A stretch of DNA of 35,769 nucleotides from Candidatus Heimdallarchaeota archaeon LC_3 (GCA_001940645.1 MDVS01000002.1:1-35769); one strand, 5' to 3'. Positions 1 through 8,520 are shown, counted from the stretch's first letter. Made by a program: numbers and translations. The notes: generated by a model not told the origin, from the sequence alone.

Positions 1-540
1 GCTGCCAAGCTTGCTTTGACCTATCTCCCTAAGGGATATAACAACATATTTGCTCCCGACTCTATTATTTCCATCGGTGGTGGATTAAAAGGTGCTCAAC
101 TTCCCCCTAATCATAAGGAAGCCATCTGTCAGTTCTTTGGTGTGAGACTGGAAAATCTTCTTGATGGTTATGGTATGACTGAGAAAAATCCTATGCCTGT
201 CAATCACAAAGGTAAATGGATTTTATCTCCTTGGGAAATACCTATTCTTCTAGATGAAGATACAGGAGAATTTATCGAAATGGATCCCACAAGTGATAAG
301 AAATATACTGGTCAATACGCTTTCTTTGATACTACTGCTCTAAGTTATTGGGGTGGCATTATCACTGGTGATCGTGTGACCATTGATTGGAGTAATTGGG
401 AAGGTAAAGAATATGCTGGCCCAACTATCTCTGTTGAAGGTCGTATCACTGATCTTGAAGGTATTGATGCAGACAAATTATCGTGTTCTGCTACATTTGA
501 GGATTACTTTGAAGAAGAAAGTGGATTAGAAGAGTACTAA
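1..540 (+). CDS. Adenylate-forming enzyme, C-terminal part (5' end outside window)
   Basis: The reading frame is open from base 1, so the gene begins before the window; the TTG at 16 is not a credible start. The visible 180 residues contain a GGGLKG stretch followed by YGMTE (the A5-type motif of AMP-binding enzymes) and a later TGDRV stretch resembling the A7 motif (TGD). This spacing is that of acyl-CoA synthetases, and the short compact C-terminus resembles the phenylacetate-CoA ligase/LuxE-type acyl-protein synthetase branch rather than standard acetyl-CoA synthetases. The family activates a carboxylic acid as acyl-AMP. The substrate cannot be read from this fragment. The acidic tail is unusual. 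Family call fairly sure, specificity unknown. Confidence 0.75.
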   Translation, partial: AAKLALTYLPKGYNNIFAPDSIISIGGGLKGAQLPPNHKEAICQFFGVRLENLLDGYGMTEKNPMPVNHKGKWILSPWEIPILLDEDTGEFIEMDPTSDKKYTGQYAFFDTTALSYWGGIITGDRVTIDWSNWEGKEYAGPTISVEGRITDLEGIDADKLSCSATFEDYFEEESGLEEY

Positions 541-566
541 TTTGGAAAAAAAAATCTTTCTTTATC

Positions 567-1802
567 GTGATTGAATTGAATTTGTCTCTCACCGATTCTT
601 TTCCTTTCCACTCAATTCAATCACGCTATAATAAATTTTCTGAGACTTATTTGGTTAAATTAGATAATATTTTATCAATTGAATTAAATCCCTTTCTCAC
701 AACTTCTCTTTATACTTATCATATTCATAATGATATTGATGAGACAATCATTACACTAAAATCCTTAGATTCATCTTGGGATAGTCCAGAGGATGATTAT
801 TCGTATAAATCATGGATTACAAGATTATATTTAGATGTTGAACAAGAAAAAGTTACTCCAATCTGGGAAGATACTCCTGGACGAATCATGAAAATCATGG
901 ATTTTTCAAGATTTGATAAAGTCTTAAAATTATTTGTTCCTTTCCGTCATTTGATTTTAATAGGATCTTTAGTTTTTCTTATCGGTTTCTGGACTAGTTC
1001 TGGGCAATCAATAATCACTGTGTTATTGACCAATAGGAGTGTTCTATATACTGATATAATATTGATCCTCCCAATATTCTATTTTTCAAGGTTTTTCTTT
1101 ACCCCCATTCATGAATTTGGTCATAATTTCTGGTATTATATGTATAGGAAGCAATCTGGAATATTTTTTATTAACATTCGTGGACTGATTCGTTTTCAAG
1201 GAATCACTGATCTTCCTGACTTACTATTTTTACCCAAATTATATCAGCGAATGGTAGTATCTCTTGGAGGATTATGGGCAGAATTAATTTCTTTGACCAT
1301 GATTTTAGTTATGTTCCCAGACATTCAACTATCATTTTTTGTTCTTGTAATTAGTTTAAGAGTGTTTTTTAGTCTTATCTGGAATATGAACTTATTATCT
1401 ACTGGTTCTGATGGACACAGACTAATAACTGATATAATAGGATTTCCCACATTGGGAGAAGCATTAAATGAATATCTTGCTAGAAAATTAGCTAATATTC
1501 CCTTGAAAGATACACTTTACAACCGACGGGTATTAATAACTGTAAGATTATTTATGATTTTTTCTTTCATGTTTGTTGGTGTATTAATTATCCTTCAAAT
1601 TAATTACTTTGGTAAGCTATTCTTTTCATTACTTTCTACATCTTTGAATATAGTTGCTAATAATATTTTTATAATAATAATGTTATTAATATCTTATTTA
1701 TATTTTCTTGATTTTGTAGTATTTGCTTATAGGAGGATTCGTTTTTTTTCTCAATTTTTTTCAATTAGAAGAAGAAAGAAATCATATTTAGAGATTACTT
1801 GA
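567..1802 (+). CDS. M50-like membrane zinc metalloprotease
   Basis: A 411-residue polytopic membrane protein starting with GTG 26 bases after the upstream gene. Residues 1-120 are soluble; hydrophobic segments follow from about 128. HEFGH at 182-186 is an HExxH zinc site inside a membrane segment. N276 to SDGH (D282-G283) sits where the NPxxDG motif of site-2-type intramembrane proteases supplies the third metal ligand. The layout resembles the peptide-associated M50 group (YydH-like or lantibiotic-type peptide zinc metalloproteases) with a PqqD-like soluble N-terminus, but that last point is weak. The expected role is cleavage of a membrane-embedded or exported peptide; no substrate gene is obvious nearby. 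The GTG start has no clear ribosome site. Confidence 0.7.
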   Translation: MIELNLSLTDSFPFHSIQSRYNKFSETYLVKLDNILSIELNPFLTTSLYTYHIHNDIDETIITLKSLDSSWDSPEDDYSYKSWITRLYLDVEQEKVTPIWEDTPGRIMKIMDFSRFDKVLKLFVPFRHLILIGSLVFLIGFWTSSGQSIITVLLTNRSVLYTDIILILPIFYFSRFFFTPIHEFGHNFWYYMYRKQSGIFFINIRGLIRFQGITDLPDLLFLPKLYQRMVVSLGGLWAELISLTMILVMFPDIQLSFFVLVISLRVFFSLIWNMNLLSTGSDGHRLITDIIGFPTLGEALNEYLARKLANIPLKDTLYNRRVLITVRLFMIFSFMFVGVLIILQINYFGKLFFSLLSTSLNIVANNIFIIIMLLISYLYFLDFVVFAYRRIRFFSQFFSIRRRKKSYLEIT

Positions 1803-1995
1803 CGACTTCATTTTTCATATAGCTTCATTTCATATTTATACTCGAACATCAAAATTTGATGACTGTTATTTTTATTGAATTAATAAATATCGCAATAAAC
1901 ATATTCGCATTTAATGTTATTTTAAGATTTAGACCTAACATATTTAATGGGATCTATTAAAGTTTTTTATTCATTTTATTCATTTTGCTCATTCA

Positions 1996-2226
1996 ATGCT
2001 TCGTGAGATATTGGATCTATTTGGTTTATTTCCAGAAACAAGTGGTGGAGGATATGAACAAGAATTTGTGGAAAAACTAATTCAGGACATAATTGATTTG
2101 AGGAATGAGTTTCGAAAAGAAAAACAATGGAAAATTTCTGATCAGATTCGCGATTTGATGAAAGAAAATGGTATTGAACTAAAAGATATTCAAGAAGGTT
2201 CTCGTTGGAGAAAAATTGATAATTAA
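1996..2226 (+). CDS. Free-standing CysS C-terminal-like domain protein
   Basis: A 76-residue protein. Its C-terminal two thirds (a helix of LIQDIIDLRNEFRKEKQW type, then SDQIRDLMKENGIELKD and EGSRWRK) closely follows the end of bacterial and archaeal cysteinyl-tRNA synthetase, where LxxxRxxAR..K....AD.IRD.L...GI.L.DT..GT.W is conserved. No catalytic domain (HIGH/KMSKS) precedes it: bases 1803-1995 have no matching frame. It is either a remnant of a lost cysS or a separate small protein built from the tRNA-binding tail. The intact frame and ATG start argue for a kept gene. The similarity is read by eye; function unknown. Confidence 0.6.
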   Translation: MLREILDLFGLFPETSGGGYEQEFVEKLIQDIIDLRNEFRKEKQWKISDQIRDLMKENGIELKDIQEGSRWRKIDN

Positions 2227-2379
2227 TTTCTCCTTATTCTAAAAGATGATTTAATAATGAATACCGAAATTAAAATTCATATTATCATTTAAAAAAAACA
2301 TTAATGAAATTGCATTAAAAGTAACAAATAGACTTTAAATTTATATTCTAAAAGGATTATTTGGTAAAGGTCGATTTCA

Positions 2380-2685
2380 ATGAGAATCACTGCAGTAGCT
2401 GACGAACAAACATGTACATGGTTGAAAATGAGTGGTATTGGACAGGTTTATCCCATAAATGACCCTTTAGAAGCTGGAGATGTTCTAAAAAAATTAGCAA
2501 AAGATATAGACCGTGCAATTGTTTTAATAACACCAGAGATAGCTAAAGCGAATTCAAGAATAGTACAAGCAAATCTTGCTAAAAAAGATGTTTTTCCTAT
2601 CATGCTAGAATTACCAATTGGTGAAACAAGTTCTGGTTTACAGGATCTCATTTCATCAGCACTTGGTATAGAATTTGAACTCTAA
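2380..2685 (+). CDS. atpF: A/V-type ATP synthase subunit F
   Basis: A 101-residue protein, the usual length for archaeal ATPase subunit F. It starts MRITAVADEQT, matching the family opening (I-x-V-x-D-x-x-T), has AIVLITPEIAKA (the aiilIte.iA signature) in the middle and ends with a short LGIEFEL tail. Subunit F lies in the central stalk of the A1 sector and couples rotation to catalysis. The gene stands alone here: no subunit A, B, C, D, E, I or K gene adjoins it, so the ATPase genes are either scattered in this genome or this is a second copy. The ATG start is preceded by AAAGG about 15 bases upstream. Confidence 0.85.
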   Translation: MRITAVADEQTCTWLKMSGIGQVYPINDPLEAGDVLKKLAKDIDRAIVLITPEIAKANSRIVQANLAKKDVFPIMLELPIGETSSGLQDLISSALGIEFEL

Positions 2686-2717
2686 ATGTGTTTATTTTAT
2701 ATTAATTTCTTTATTTT

Positions 2718-2776
2718 GCGGGGGTATCCGAACCAGGTCAAAGGAGCAGGATTTAGGTTCCTGTCGTGTAGGCGTA
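2718..2776 (+). pseudogene. tRNA-Leu(TAG), 5' two thirds only
   Basis: The 5' acceptor strand GCGGGGG is at 2718-2724. A D-arm with a TCC/GGA stem (2727-2729 and 2743-2745) and the invariant GG at 2736-2737 follows. The anticodon stem CAGGA/TCCTG (2747-2751, 2759-2763) closes a 7-base loop with anticodon TAG at 2754-2756. The start of a long class II variable arm (CGT..GCG) follows. This is a leucine tRNA. After about 2776 the expected T-arm and the complementary CCCCCGC strand are missing; neither is seen in the following several hundred bases. Either the gene is truncated, or the 3' half is elsewhere (split or intron-containing gene). The first is more likely. Confidence 0.7.
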
Positions 2777-2778
2777 CT

Positions 2779-2800
2779 AAATCATACGATATGATTTTTT
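2779..2800 (+). terminator. Hairpin with T tract after the broken tRNA
   Basis: AAATCAT (2779-2785) and ATGATTT (2791-2797) form a 7-bp stem with a 5-base loop, running into six T residues at 2795-2800. It could end transcription of the tRNA fragment. The stem is AT-only, so the fold is weak. It begins three bases after the last recognisable tRNA position. Confidence 0.4.
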
Positions 2801-2872
2801 AACAGTTTATTGCAGCCTTTTGACTTAGAAAAAAGCATAAGACAACGACAAGATTAAATTAAAAAAAGAGTC

Positions 2873-3079
2873 TTAATTGTCATTTGGAGATAAAACTACA
2901 TAATAGTTATCGTCTGATTCATAGATTAGAATTAATCCTCCACCCATATCATATTTATAGAAAATAGGAGTATTATAGTAGTCTGTAAGCCATTTAGCAA
3001 ATGATCCCTGATATTTTTCTTGATTAATTGAGTCACTCCATGATATTTCATTTGGATAAAAGACTGTAAAAAATTTCAT
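2873..3079 (-). CDS. Small protein of unknown function
   Basis: A 68-residue frame from the ATG at 3079 (a TTG at 3088 would add three residues). It is rich in Tyr, Trp and Phe, with a central GGG-LILIY segment that looks like a beta strand and a VVLSP ending. It has no signal peptide, cysteines or recognisable motif. The aromatic composition is not what random AT-rich DNA gives, which supports a real protein, but there is no operon partner and no strong ribosome site. Confidence 0.35.
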   Translation of the reverse strand: MKFFTVFYPNEISWSDSINQEKYQGSFAKWLTDYYNTPIFYKYDMGGGLILIYESDDNYYVVLSPNDN

Positions 3080-3088
3080 CCTTATCAA

Positions 3089-4746
3089 AAAAGATAGCTT
3101 GAAGCTTACCTTCCAGGTGAAAACCCTAAATAATTGGTTAAATTAGGTAAGAGAAGGAAAGTTGAATTCCCAACGCGATTGGTAACTTTTTCAGCTTTTT
3201 ACTTTCTTCAGTGATGGACATTTATCAAAAGTTTTACTATTTGATTTATTAAATTTATGGATATTGAACGCATTAAAGATTTCGTTACATGAAATTATTT
3301 CTTTGATTAATTCGATGAATTTAGGATATTCTTGTTCAAAAAAGGCGAAAAATAAATAAAAAAAGGTTGAAAAACAAAGAAAATGAACTATTTAAATTGC
3401 ACTTAACATAAAATGATTAATCGCTTTTTTTAATATAACGACCTACGACACTTTTACAAATGTAAAAGCTTTGAGCTTATTCTCAAATTTCATCCTGTTA
3501 TTGAAAATCGAGAATCTGATCCGATTGGAGATTACCAATAATGCCTATTTTAGTACCTGTTATTTAAAGTTGGGCCATTGACAAGAGTGCTTTTTATATT
3601 AAAAAACATTTCAGAATTGTTTTATTAGGTGAACGACTTGATTTGGATTTTGATTCAGGAAATTTGTAGATAATTTGCTTAAAACAATTTTGTAAAGGAT
3701 ATTAGAATGTTTAATAATCCATATGGTGAAAAGAATTACAGGGAATTTCTCAGTTGTTTCATGGAACTATTTATTCTTATCAACCTTCTTGACTATTTGA
3801 AACTATTTTATTATTAGGGAATGATTTAGCAATTGGAGGTCAAAATAAAAAAGATCTTTCAAGATGAATTATTTTTATTTACCAAATTCATCAAAATTCT
3901 ATTTCTATTCGTCAATCTAATATTAATAAAGGATCAAGACCTGAGAAACGATTCTATACCCCTGCCACCGATCTTTATCCAGATTTAGAATTAGTCAACG
4001 ATTATGGTATCAAACGTAAATATCACGATTCAACGGGAGAGAAATAACAATTAAATTCCGTGATTTTTTAGTTGGCTACTTTTTAAAAAGATTACAAATA
4101 GCCTGTTTATTCGAGGAGTTATTATATCCTTGCTATCTTATGTCAAGAAAGTTGATTATCTTGATATTTTTTAATTTTCAACATCTATGTTTCGAGAGTT
4201 GTTTTTAAGAAAGAAATTTGGGTTATTTTAAAGGTCATGTCCATATTAAATTTATAATTATTAATTAACGAAAGTATTTATAGATAATAATCCAATATTG
4301 AATTAATAATTTTATAAATATAAACATCGAATGAAATTAAATTACATAAGGTCATAGTAAAATGAGCGAAATTAGAAGGATTTACCAGTTATACCCGATT
4401 AAACACTATTTCTGATCCTTTCTCATTAAGAAATGGGTTTTTATTTAACGATTCTGAAAAAATACAAGATTATTCCTCAATCGATGAAAATTTTGATGAA
4501 TTAATGAAAAATCTGTTAGAAATTTTGGAAGATTATTAATAGAAATTTTAAAGCTCCTTTCAAAAAAGGTCTAAATCTTACATCTCATCTCAATTTAAAA
4601 AGTAAATTAGCTCTGCAAATGAGGTGTAAGGTGCGTTTTTTCGTTTCTTAAAAGGAGGCCATTTTTATGTGATACTGAAGATCTGATAATTAACCTAAAA
4701 ATATCTTAAAAAAAAAATTATGCGAAAATTATTTTTTTAACTCCCC
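3089..4746. other. 1.65-kb region without intact genes; decayed coding fragments
   Basis: No intact gene is visible. Several short stretches still read like protein on the + strand: about 3468-3541 (ends ENRESDPIGDYQ, stop), about 3886-4047 (RPEKRFYTPATDLYPDLELV, then an early stop) and about 4364-4540 (an acidic, Phe-rich frame ending LLEILEDY without a start codon). They lie in different frames and are separated by stops, as in a decayed gene or insertion sequence. I cannot name the parent. Bases 4649-4680 (AAAAGGAGG..ATTT.TATGT) resemble 6188-6215 just after the truncated transposase, possibly a second end of the same element. Confidence 0.4.
3451..3468. repeat. Perfect short palindrome
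   Basis: CTTTTACA (3451-3458) and TGTAAAAG (3461-3468) are perfect inverted copies separated by AA. It could be an operator or a short hairpin. It sits in the decayed region and has no clear target gene. Confidence 0.4.
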
Positions 4747-5196
4747 TTAATTGAATTGTTCAATATAATAGGATGGAGGATAACCATTATTTTCCAATTT
4801 TATATTTCCCGTACTGGTAATTGTAACCAAAAATTCTAAATATTCGCGGACCTGACTAACATCTATATCAATATTTTCCGCAATTCTTACACTGTTTAAT
4901 GGCTTTTCTTCAGTCAATTCAGATAATACATTATATATATCTTTTAAATAGAAGAATCTTTTAGGTCTGAGAGGTTTTTCATCGTTCTCATAAATTCTAA
5001 TCCAACCTTTTGTAGTTTCAGAGATTTTTCCAAAAGAAGTGAGATAAGAAAGCATTGTTAAAACTTCATTGGTATCTGGGATGCAAGAAAGTGAGGATTT
5101 TTGTATATCATATATGTTTAATGATTCGTTTGATGATGCTAAGGATGTGACGATTGAAATCATTGATTTAAATGGATATCTTTGTAGTACTGACAA
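4747..5196 (-). CDS. Tandem winged-helix DNA-binding regulator
   Basis: A 149-residue protein (TTG start at 5196; the first ATG is codon 12) with two similar halves. Residues about 1-75 contain a helix-turn-helix-like stretch ending in a GWIRIYE wing. Residues about 80-147 contain a second one (LNSVRIAENIDIDVSQVREYLEFLV) ending in an IKLENNGYPPSYY wing. Two winged-helix domains in tandem are common among small archaeal transcription regulators. The upstream DNA carries repeated TTTTTAGCTA boxes (5218-5274), which suggests autoregulation. No co-directional partner is present, so its targets are unknown. Confidence 0.6.
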   Translation of the reverse strand: MSVLQRYPFKSMISIVTSLASSNESLNIYDIQKSSLSCIPDTNEVLTMLSYLTSFGKISETTKGWIRIYENDEKPLRPKRFFYLKDIYNVLSELTEEKPLNSVRIAENIDIDVSQVREYLEFLVTITSTGNIKLENNGYPPSYYIEQFN

Positions 5197-5217
5197 ATCT
5201 TCACCAAATTTTTATTC

Positions 5218-5274
5218 TTTTTAGCTAGTAAATACTTTTTAGCTACTTTTTCTCTTTTTCTTTTTAGCTAGTAA
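5218..5274. promoter_or_regulatory. Repeated operator boxes upstream of the winged-helix gene
   Basis: Two identical 14-bp copies of TTTTTAGCTAGTAA lie at 5218-5231 and 5261-5274, with a partial copy (TTTTTAGCTACT) at 5236-5247. Each contains the palindromic core TAGCTA. They sit 20-80 bases upstream of the start of the minus-strand regulator, the position expected for its operator. Regulation is inferred from position only. Confidence 0.5.
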
Positions 5275-5460
5275 TATTTTCTTATATTTACTTTATTATC
5301 AACATGGTAATTGAAGAGTGACTTTCATTTTAACTTGATATTCAAAAAGTAGGCTTGCCAATTATTAATTCTACTAGTTTTTGGATTAATTATCCATAAA
5401 GAATAAAAAAAGATTAGCTGAAATCCTCTTAATATTAGATGAAAGTAAGGTGATTTAAAA

Positions 5461-6189
5461 GTGCTGTATCATATATTACATGAAACATTATCTCAAATTA
5501 AAAGCGAGCTTAAAATTAGTTTGATTATACTTGATAGAGGTTTTATTTCATCTAAAATAGTCCAAACACTCTATTTATTTAATTATTCTTTTATAATAGC
5601 ATTCAGAAGAAGTAAAAAAATTACAAAAGCCTGTAGATTGCTGGAAAATCCCAAAACTATGAATAAAAGTCAATTCTTCATTCCAAGCTTGAATAAAACG
5701 ATATACCGAAAAAATACTAACTGTTGGGTAATAAAAGATTTTGAGTATGGAAATCCTTCAGTCAAGGTGAATCTAGTTATTTGGAAACTTAAAAGGAAAA
5801 AAGGTAAATCAAAAGGAGATTCCAATCTAAATTATGAATATTATTTGTATATAACCAGCCCAGATGTCTGTTCTAAAACAGTTTATGACTATTATGGAAA
5901 ACGTTGGCGTATTGAAACAGCTTTCAGACAGATAAAGTCATTACAAGCCAAGACAAGAGTTATTGACCCATCACACAGAATATGGCTCTTTGCTGTTGCC
6001 TGCCTATTATACTCCTCGTGGATCTATCGTCACCTTCCTAAAGATCCAGAATCGATCATACCGGAAGAATTGATTACAAATGAGCTTGAATTAGTATATA
6101 AAAAATGGATCTATAATCATATCCCAATTCGTGAATTAATTGACCAGTATCTGAGGATTTTAGACAAAAATCGTCTATCTTTATTCTAA
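5461..6189 (+). pseudogene. IS4-like (ISH3-type) transposase, N-terminally truncated
   Basis: A 242-residue frame with LDRGFIS near residues 24-30 (the second catalytic Asp of DDE transposases) and YGKRWRIETAFRQIK near 146-160 (the YREK-type motif with the catalytic Glu), followed by LLYSSWIY. The region carrying the first catalytic Asp and the N-terminal DNA-binding part is absent, and family members are usually well over 300 residues. The GTG start at 5461 is therefore only the first start codon left in a truncated gene. It should not transpose by itself. The 3' end is complete (LDKNRLSLF, stop). Terminal inverted repeats could not be identified. Confidence 0.7.
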
Positions 6190-6344
6190 AAGGAGGGATT
6201 TATATGTAACATTAATCAACGTTTAGACTGAAATTACAATTTTAAAAAAATACTAATTTTTTTTAAGATTTTAAAGAATATAATCAGTATTTTTTAAACT
6301 TTTAAATAAAGATCTTTTTAATTATTGAATATTATTATTAAAAA

Positions 6345-6356
6345 AATATATAAATA
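6345..6356 (+). promoter_or_regulatory. TATA box of the 6374 gene, leaderless start
   Basis: AATATATAAATA at 6345-6356 is centred about 24 bases before the ATG at 6374. This is the distance at which archaeal TATA boxes place the transcription start, so the mRNA probably begins at or next to the start codon. No ribosome site precedes the ATG, which agrees. Confidence 0.55.
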
Positions 6357-6373
6357 AATACAATTTGATTTAA

Positions 6374-7138
6374 ATGATCGAATTTAATTCTTCTAACAAA
6401 AAAATCTTTATTCTAAGCTTTACTATCTTAATAGTCTTTATTCTTTATTTGATATTTGCTTTTCTTATCCAGACTACCAATTTTGAGACAAACGGAGAAT
6501 ATGCTTATGGTGACTGGTTCGTTGTGTTATTAAATGTCATTTTATTTTCTTTGATTGGAATCGGCTTTTTTTTACCTTTGAAAAAAAGTGAATGGCGAAC
6601 TTTAGGATTATATCAAGCCTTTATTGTAGCCTTATTTACAGAAATGTATGGATTTCCTCTTACCATTTTTTTATTGTCATCTTTCTTTGGATTTGATATG
6701 GGGTTCGGTCATGTCCAAGGTCATCTTCTTGCTGTACTTCTATCAGAGATGAATTTGGTCGATCTTGAGCTTGCTTGGTCATTTGTAATGATTTTAAGCT
6801 CGGTTTTAATTTTTGTTGGGATAATAATCATATATTGGGGTTGGAAACTTATTCATGCCTCACCTAATAAGTTGGTTACTATAGGAATTTATAGGAATGT
6901 CCGACATCCCCAATACTTTGGATTCATCCTAATTATAACGGGTTTTTTGATCCAATGGCCAACTTTTTTTTCCTTACTTACTGCGCCCTTGTTAATAGGA
7001 TCTTATTATTTACTAGCAAAAAAAGAAGAAAAAGAAGCTATAAATATGTTTGGAGAGTTATATGAGAATTATATCTATTCGACCCCAATGATTATTCCTT
7101 TTCTGAAAAGAAGAGGAAAAAAGATGAATTTAAATTGA
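6374..7138 (+). CDS. ICMT/PEMT-like membrane methyltransferase
   Basis: A 254-residue membrane protein with about six hydrophobic segments. The C-terminal half carries the hallmark of the isoprenylcysteine carboxyl methyltransferase/phospholipid N-methyltransferase fold: GIYRNVRHPQYFG at about 171-183 (R-H-P-x-Y, SAM site), then KKEEKEAINMFGELYENY before the end. The family methylates prenylcysteine, lipids or other small membrane substrates using SAM. The N-terminal ~75 residues are extra compared with the minimal family. It is followed after three bases by a winged-helix gene, so the two are probably co-transcribed, and an archaeosortase follows 560 bases further on. The substrate is unknown; an archaetidyl or isoprenoid lipid is plausible. 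Confidence 0.75.
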   Translation: MIEFNSSNKKIFILSFTILIVFILYLIFAFLIQTTNFETNGEYAYGDWFVVLLNVILFSLIGIGFFLPLKKSEWRTLGLYQAFIVALFTEMYGFPLTIFLLSSFFGFDMGFGHVQGHLLAVLLSEMNLVDLELAWSFVMILSSVLIFVGIIIIYWGWKLIHASPNKLVTIGIYRNVRHPQYFGFILIITGFLIQWPTFFSLLTAPLLIGSYYLLAKKEEKEAINMFGELYENYIYSTPMIIPFLKRRGKKMNLN

Positions 7139-7141
7139 ATT

Positions 7142-7399
7142 TTGAAAACCTTGGACGAGAAAAAAAATCTTACTCAATTAGAACGACTAATACTTGAAGC
7201 TATTGTAGAATTGTCTAAACCTGTTAAACAAAAGGATTTATCTAATTATATTGGAATAAGTATTCGGTCAACAAGACATGGTCTTTCAAACTTAATTAAA
7301 TCTAATATAATCAGTTCAAGACCGGATTTATCCGATCTGAGAAGTTTCTATTATATGTTAAAGTCTGATATCAACATCAATAGAATTTTGAGTCCTTAA
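7142..7399 (+). CDS. Winged-helix regulator (MarR/TrmB-like)
   Basis: An 85-residue protein starting with TTG three bases after the methyltransferase stop. LTQLERLILEAIVEL, VKQKDLSNYIGISIRSTRHGLSNLIK and a short wing (IISSRPDL...FYYML) form a single winged helix of the kind used by archaeal MarR/TrmB-type regulators. There is no ligand-binding domain. It probably controls the preceding gene or the archaeosortase downstream. The close spacing implies a shared transcript. Confidence 0.65.
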   Translation: MKTLDEKKNLTQLERLILEAIVELSKPVKQKDLSNYIGISIRSTRHGLSNLIKSNIISSRPDLSDLRSFYYMLKSDININRILSP

Positions 7400-7480
7400 A
7401 TGACAAATCTTATTGAATTTCTTCGAAATTTAACATTTTTCTAAATATAATTAAATAATCGCTAAAAAATTCCTTATTAT

Positions 7481-7587
7481 TACTAGAGGTTACTGAAAAA
7501 CTAAATTTTTACTTCTTCTTTAGCTAATTCGAGTCTTAATTAATGTTCTTTCATGGCATTTTCACACTTTTTCAGTGAACTCTACTA
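7481..7587. repeat. 107-bp segment bounded by inverted repeats (MITE-like)
   Basis: The left arm (7481-7500, beginning TACTAGAGG) and right arm (7568-7587, ending CTCTACTA) match in inverted orientation at 17 of 20 positions. The 67-base interior contains no gene. Size and structure fit a miniature inverted-repeat element or the ends of a deleted insertion sequence. It is too long-looped for a typical terminator. No second copy was recognised in the window. Confidence 0.4.
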
Positions 7588-7642
7588 TGTATAGGTAAAT
7601 AAATAAATGTTAAATATGAATATTAATGCTCCTGAATCTACA

Positions 7643-7688
7643 TTTATAAGAGGACTTTCCAATTGATAAATGTATTCAAGTTCTGAGG
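7643..7688 (+). promoter_or_regulatory. TATA box and ribosome site of the archaeosortase gene
   Basis: TTTATAAG at 7643-7650 places a start of transcription near 7673. GAGG at 7685-7688 lies ten bases before the ATG at 7699. Unlike the 6374 gene, this gene seems to have a short leader with a ribosome site. Confidence 0.45.
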
Positions 7689-7698
7689 AATTTTAAAT

Positions 7699-8520
7699 AT
7701 GGCCACTGTTTCTGTATCAAAAAAATCAACAACAAGTCCGGAAGAATCAATTACTTATCTTCGTGAGAAAAAACCTCGTCCTTATAATCCTTGGTGGATC
7801 GTAACTAGTATATTAGTCGTAACAACAATCAGTATTGCATTGTATGTTCTACCTGATTGGTTATTTCTAGCTTATTGGACCCGTGATCTCGTAGTAGGAA
7901 TATTACAATTTATGGGTTATCCAGCACACTATACTGGAGCTGCCGATGGATTTGCCACCTTTCCATGGTCTCCACAATGGGGAGCTTTTGGTGAGGCCTT
8001 TCCGAACACACCAGGTGTTAGTATTGACGGATCCGAATATCCAGCTTATTGGATTGTGAAAGCATGCACCGGATTTCAAGCAGGAGCAATATTAATAGCC
8101 CTAATAATTGTTACTCCCCTTAAAAGTAAGTCATTACCTGCTGATGTTGATCCTGCATTAGTTTCTTCCTACAGAAGATTTCAAGCTAATCATCAAACTT
8201 TGTACAATATGGGGAAAAAATTTACAGTTATTGGTATTTTCTGGTTTGTATTATTCGTAACAAATACAATCAGGATAGCATTCCACTTATGGCTGGTGTC
8301 TGGATTTGAACTGTTTGGTTTTACATTTGGGCCATATCCATTTGCAATTGCCCATGATGAATTAGCAAAACCAATTGGATTTTTTGGAACACTACTTTTT
8401 GCATGGGTTATTGAGAAAAGTGGAGTACCAATAATTGATACTTTTGCAGATTGGTTAGACGCATTCTTCTATGGAGTAAAAGGATCTTTATCCTGGGTTA
8501 AAAATATTTTGAGAATTTGA
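7699..8520 (+). CDS. Archaeosortase-family transpeptidase
   Basis: A 273-residue membrane protein with about six hydrophobic segments, beginning near residue 33. The exosortase/archaeosortase signature is clear: ACTGFQAG with the nucleophile Cys123, NTIRI with Arg192, and AHDELAKPIGF with His219. These are the three positions expected to be catalytic in the family. In haloarchaea, archaeosortase A removes a C-terminal signal from surface proteins and joins them to a membrane lipid. A close relative lies at 15537-16277 on the other strand, and both share GTL[IL]FAW..EK.GV.IIDTFADW near the C-terminus. A candidate substrate with a Thr/Ser-rich linker, membrane helix and RRKK tail is at 23559. 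The pairing with an ICMT/PEMT-like enzyme suggests lipid tailoring. Confidence 0.85.
   Translation: MATVSVSKKSTTSPEESITYLREKKPRPYNPWWIVTSILVVTTISIALYVLPDWLFLAYWTRDLVVGILQFMGYPAHYTGAADGFATFPWSPQWGAFGEAFPNTPGVSIDGSEYPAYWIVKACTGFQAGAILIALIIVTPLKSKSLPADVDPALVSSYRRFQANHQTLYNMGKKFTVIGIFWFVLFVTNTIRIAFHLWLVSGFELFGFTFGPYPFAIAHDELAKPIGFFGTLLFAWVIEKSGVPIIDTFADWLDAFFYGVKGSLSWVKNILRI

Noticed and set aside
3165..3185. Possible T-arm (GTTGAATTCCCAAC) completing the tRNA-Leu
   Set aside because: The stem does not fit a T-arm with TTC in the loop, and no CCCCCGC acceptor strand follows to pair with GCGGGGG.
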